Assembly (NCBI GenBank): GCA_045540695.1
Contig: JAZQHR010000053.1
Coordinates: 1 to 5,295, forward strand
DNA from: JAZQHR01 sp045540695
Lineage (GTDB): Bacteria > Bacillota > Clostridia > UMGS1810
Reading direction: 5' to 3'
DNA: 5,295 bases
The notes under the pieces are model-generated. The model was not told where the DNA came from, made no database searches, and worked only from the letters and a program-made list of their open reading frames with translations. Position numbers and translations under genes: made by a program. Position 1 is the first letter of the stretch. Each line of letters begins with the position of its first letter. This document shows, piece after piece, positions 4,474 to 5,295 of this stretch.

Positions 4474-5295
4474 TTAAATTGTATCTGCTGTTATTATCTC
4501 AATGACAGCTTTTTGCATATTATCAGAAAGTTCAAATTCATATAGCTTTAGTAGCTTTTGTGCTGTGCTTAATTCGCTTGAAATCATTGATTTGTATAAA
4601 GCGTCTTTTTTGTTGTTATCCATCGCTGAATGTTCTATAAGCTTCATTAAATGCATTGATATGTTATTTTTGTATTCTGTGACATTGTCATTTATCTTGA
4701 TTTTTAATTCGCCCGAAATATCTTTTGTGCAAACAGTAAGCACACCATCATTCCAAGATGCAGTGAAGTCATAAGCTTTTCCATTGTTTGTTACCGTTAT
4801 AGTGTCACACTCGTTTATTCCTATAAGCTCTATTTGATAATTTCGTTTTTCAGGTATTACACTTGTATCACCGTTAGGTGAGTGGATAGTAAATTCAGGA
4901 TTTTCACTCCAGTTGAGTTTCATATTTGTTATAGCATATTTGCCGTTTTGATATTCGTTTGTAAGTCCGTCATCCTCATATAACTCAAACGCACCCGATG
5001 CTCCGGCATACACCTTTATTTTCATGCTTTCAGGGTTTTCTGTGTCATTTATATGAGTAAGCTTAGCCATAGGAACGATACCGCCTGCTTTAACAAATAC
5101 CGGCATTTCATACATATCGCGGTATGCGGTAAAGTATCTTTTCCCCGTATATTTCATATTTGTGAAAAAGTCGTACCATACGCCATCAGGAAGGTATACT
5201 TCACTGCTTCCAAGTGTAGTGTCATTATCGTGCGGACGGGTGATAGGGGACACTATCATTTCTGTACCAAATGTATATTCGTTACGATTTTTCCT
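4474..5295 (-). CDS. Glycoside hydrolase family 31 (alpha-glucosidase/alpha-xylosidase type), C-terminal part
   Basis: GH31 enzymes hydrolyse alpha-linked sugars from oligo- or polysaccharide ends. The gene enters from the right edge already in frame; 273 codons are visible, beginning RKNRNEYTFGTEM. YTFGTEMIVSPITRP (visible residues 7-21) matches the family's late-barrel strand (F-G-x-x-L/I-V-x-P-I), and EVYLPDGVWYDFFT (32-45) with MPVFVKAGGIVPM (64-76) is the proximal C-terminal beta-domain. VYAGASGAFELYEDDGL (95-111) is the hallmark of the distal DUF5110-type domain. The catalytic Asp residues lie upstream, outside the window, so substrate specificity cannot be judged. The last 60 or so residues (about 212-273) form a charged helical tail beyond the usual beta-sandwich. 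It is convergent with yitT; a large hairpin lies just past the stop. The in-frame ATG at 5259 is internal, not the start. Confidence 0.92.
   Translation of the reverse strand, partial: RKNRNEYTFGTEMIVSPITRPHDNDTTLGSSEVYLPDGVWYDFFTNMKYTGKRYFTAYRDMYEMPVFVKAGGIVPMAKLTHINDTENPESMKIKVYAGASGAFELYEDDGLTNEYQNGKYAITNMKLNWSENPEFTIHSPNGDTSVIPEKRNYQIELIGINECDTITVTNNGKAYDFTASWNDGVLTVCTKDISGELKIKINDNVTEYKNNISMHLMKLIEHSAMDNNKKDALYKSMISSELSTAQKLLKLYEFELSDNMQKAVIEIITADTI

Noticed and set aside
4502..4774. 90-codon plus-strand frame inside the GH31 gene
   Set aside because: Antisense of a well-supported GH31 reading frame; the apparent hydrophobic content is a by-product of reading helix-coding DNA backwards.
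1..5295. CRISPR arrays, tRNA or rRNA genes, complete insertion sequences
   Set aside because: No regularly spaced direct repeats, cloverleaf patterns, rRNA core sequences or transposase motifs were seen on either strand.

Overview
The window is AT-rich with strong Shine-Dalgarno sites, and its families (YitT membrane protein, short HAD phosphatase, CehA/McbA-type PHP hydrolase, VanY-like peptidase, GH31 glycosidase) are typical of Bacillota. The best guess is an anaerobic, carbohydrate-using Clostridia member (Lachnospiraceae/Oscillospiraceae-like gut or rumen type). This is an inference from gene content and codon use; no marker gene is present.

Layout, left to right. Bases 1-261 hold no convincing gene. 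A good extended -10 promoter on the minus strand suggests a divergent gene off the left edge. At 262-993 (+) lies a VanY/M15B-type zinc D-Ala-D-Ala peptidase that lacks a signal peptide. After a 229-base gap with a bulged inverted repeat and a clear promoter comes a two-gene operon: a PHP-domain metallo-phosphoesterase (1223-2224) and a HAD phosphatase (2253-2897). The 450-base gap at 2898-3347 holds a bulged hairpin, a REP-like palindrome and a broken, 3'-truncated L-rhamnose mutarotase (rhaM) gene with an in-frame stop and a frameshift. A YitT-family membrane protein follows (3348-4184, +) and ends in a textbook terminator with a perfect 15-bp stem. At the right edge is the C-terminal part of a GH31 alpha-glycosidase on the minus strand (4474-5295), convergent with yitT.

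The most interesting part is the short intergenic stretch between the two convergent genes (about 4250-4466). It can fold into a closed multibranch domain (7-bp closing stem enclosing a 12-bp hairpin and a 6-bp hairpin), followed by an 82-base imperfect hairpin with 29 paired positions. The 6-base loop of the small hairpin (CGCACC) is exactly complementary to the 6-base loop of the large one (GGTGCG), as in a kissing-loop interaction. It may be an unrecognised structured RNA or a mobile palindromic element; no promoter or U-tract settles which.

Functionally, the PHP and HAD enzymes probably act together on a phosphorylated metabolite that cannot be named from sequence. The GH31 enzyme and the dead rhaM point to a history of plant or host glycan use. 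The VanY-like enzyme and YitT are single-gene units with no obvious link to their neighbours.
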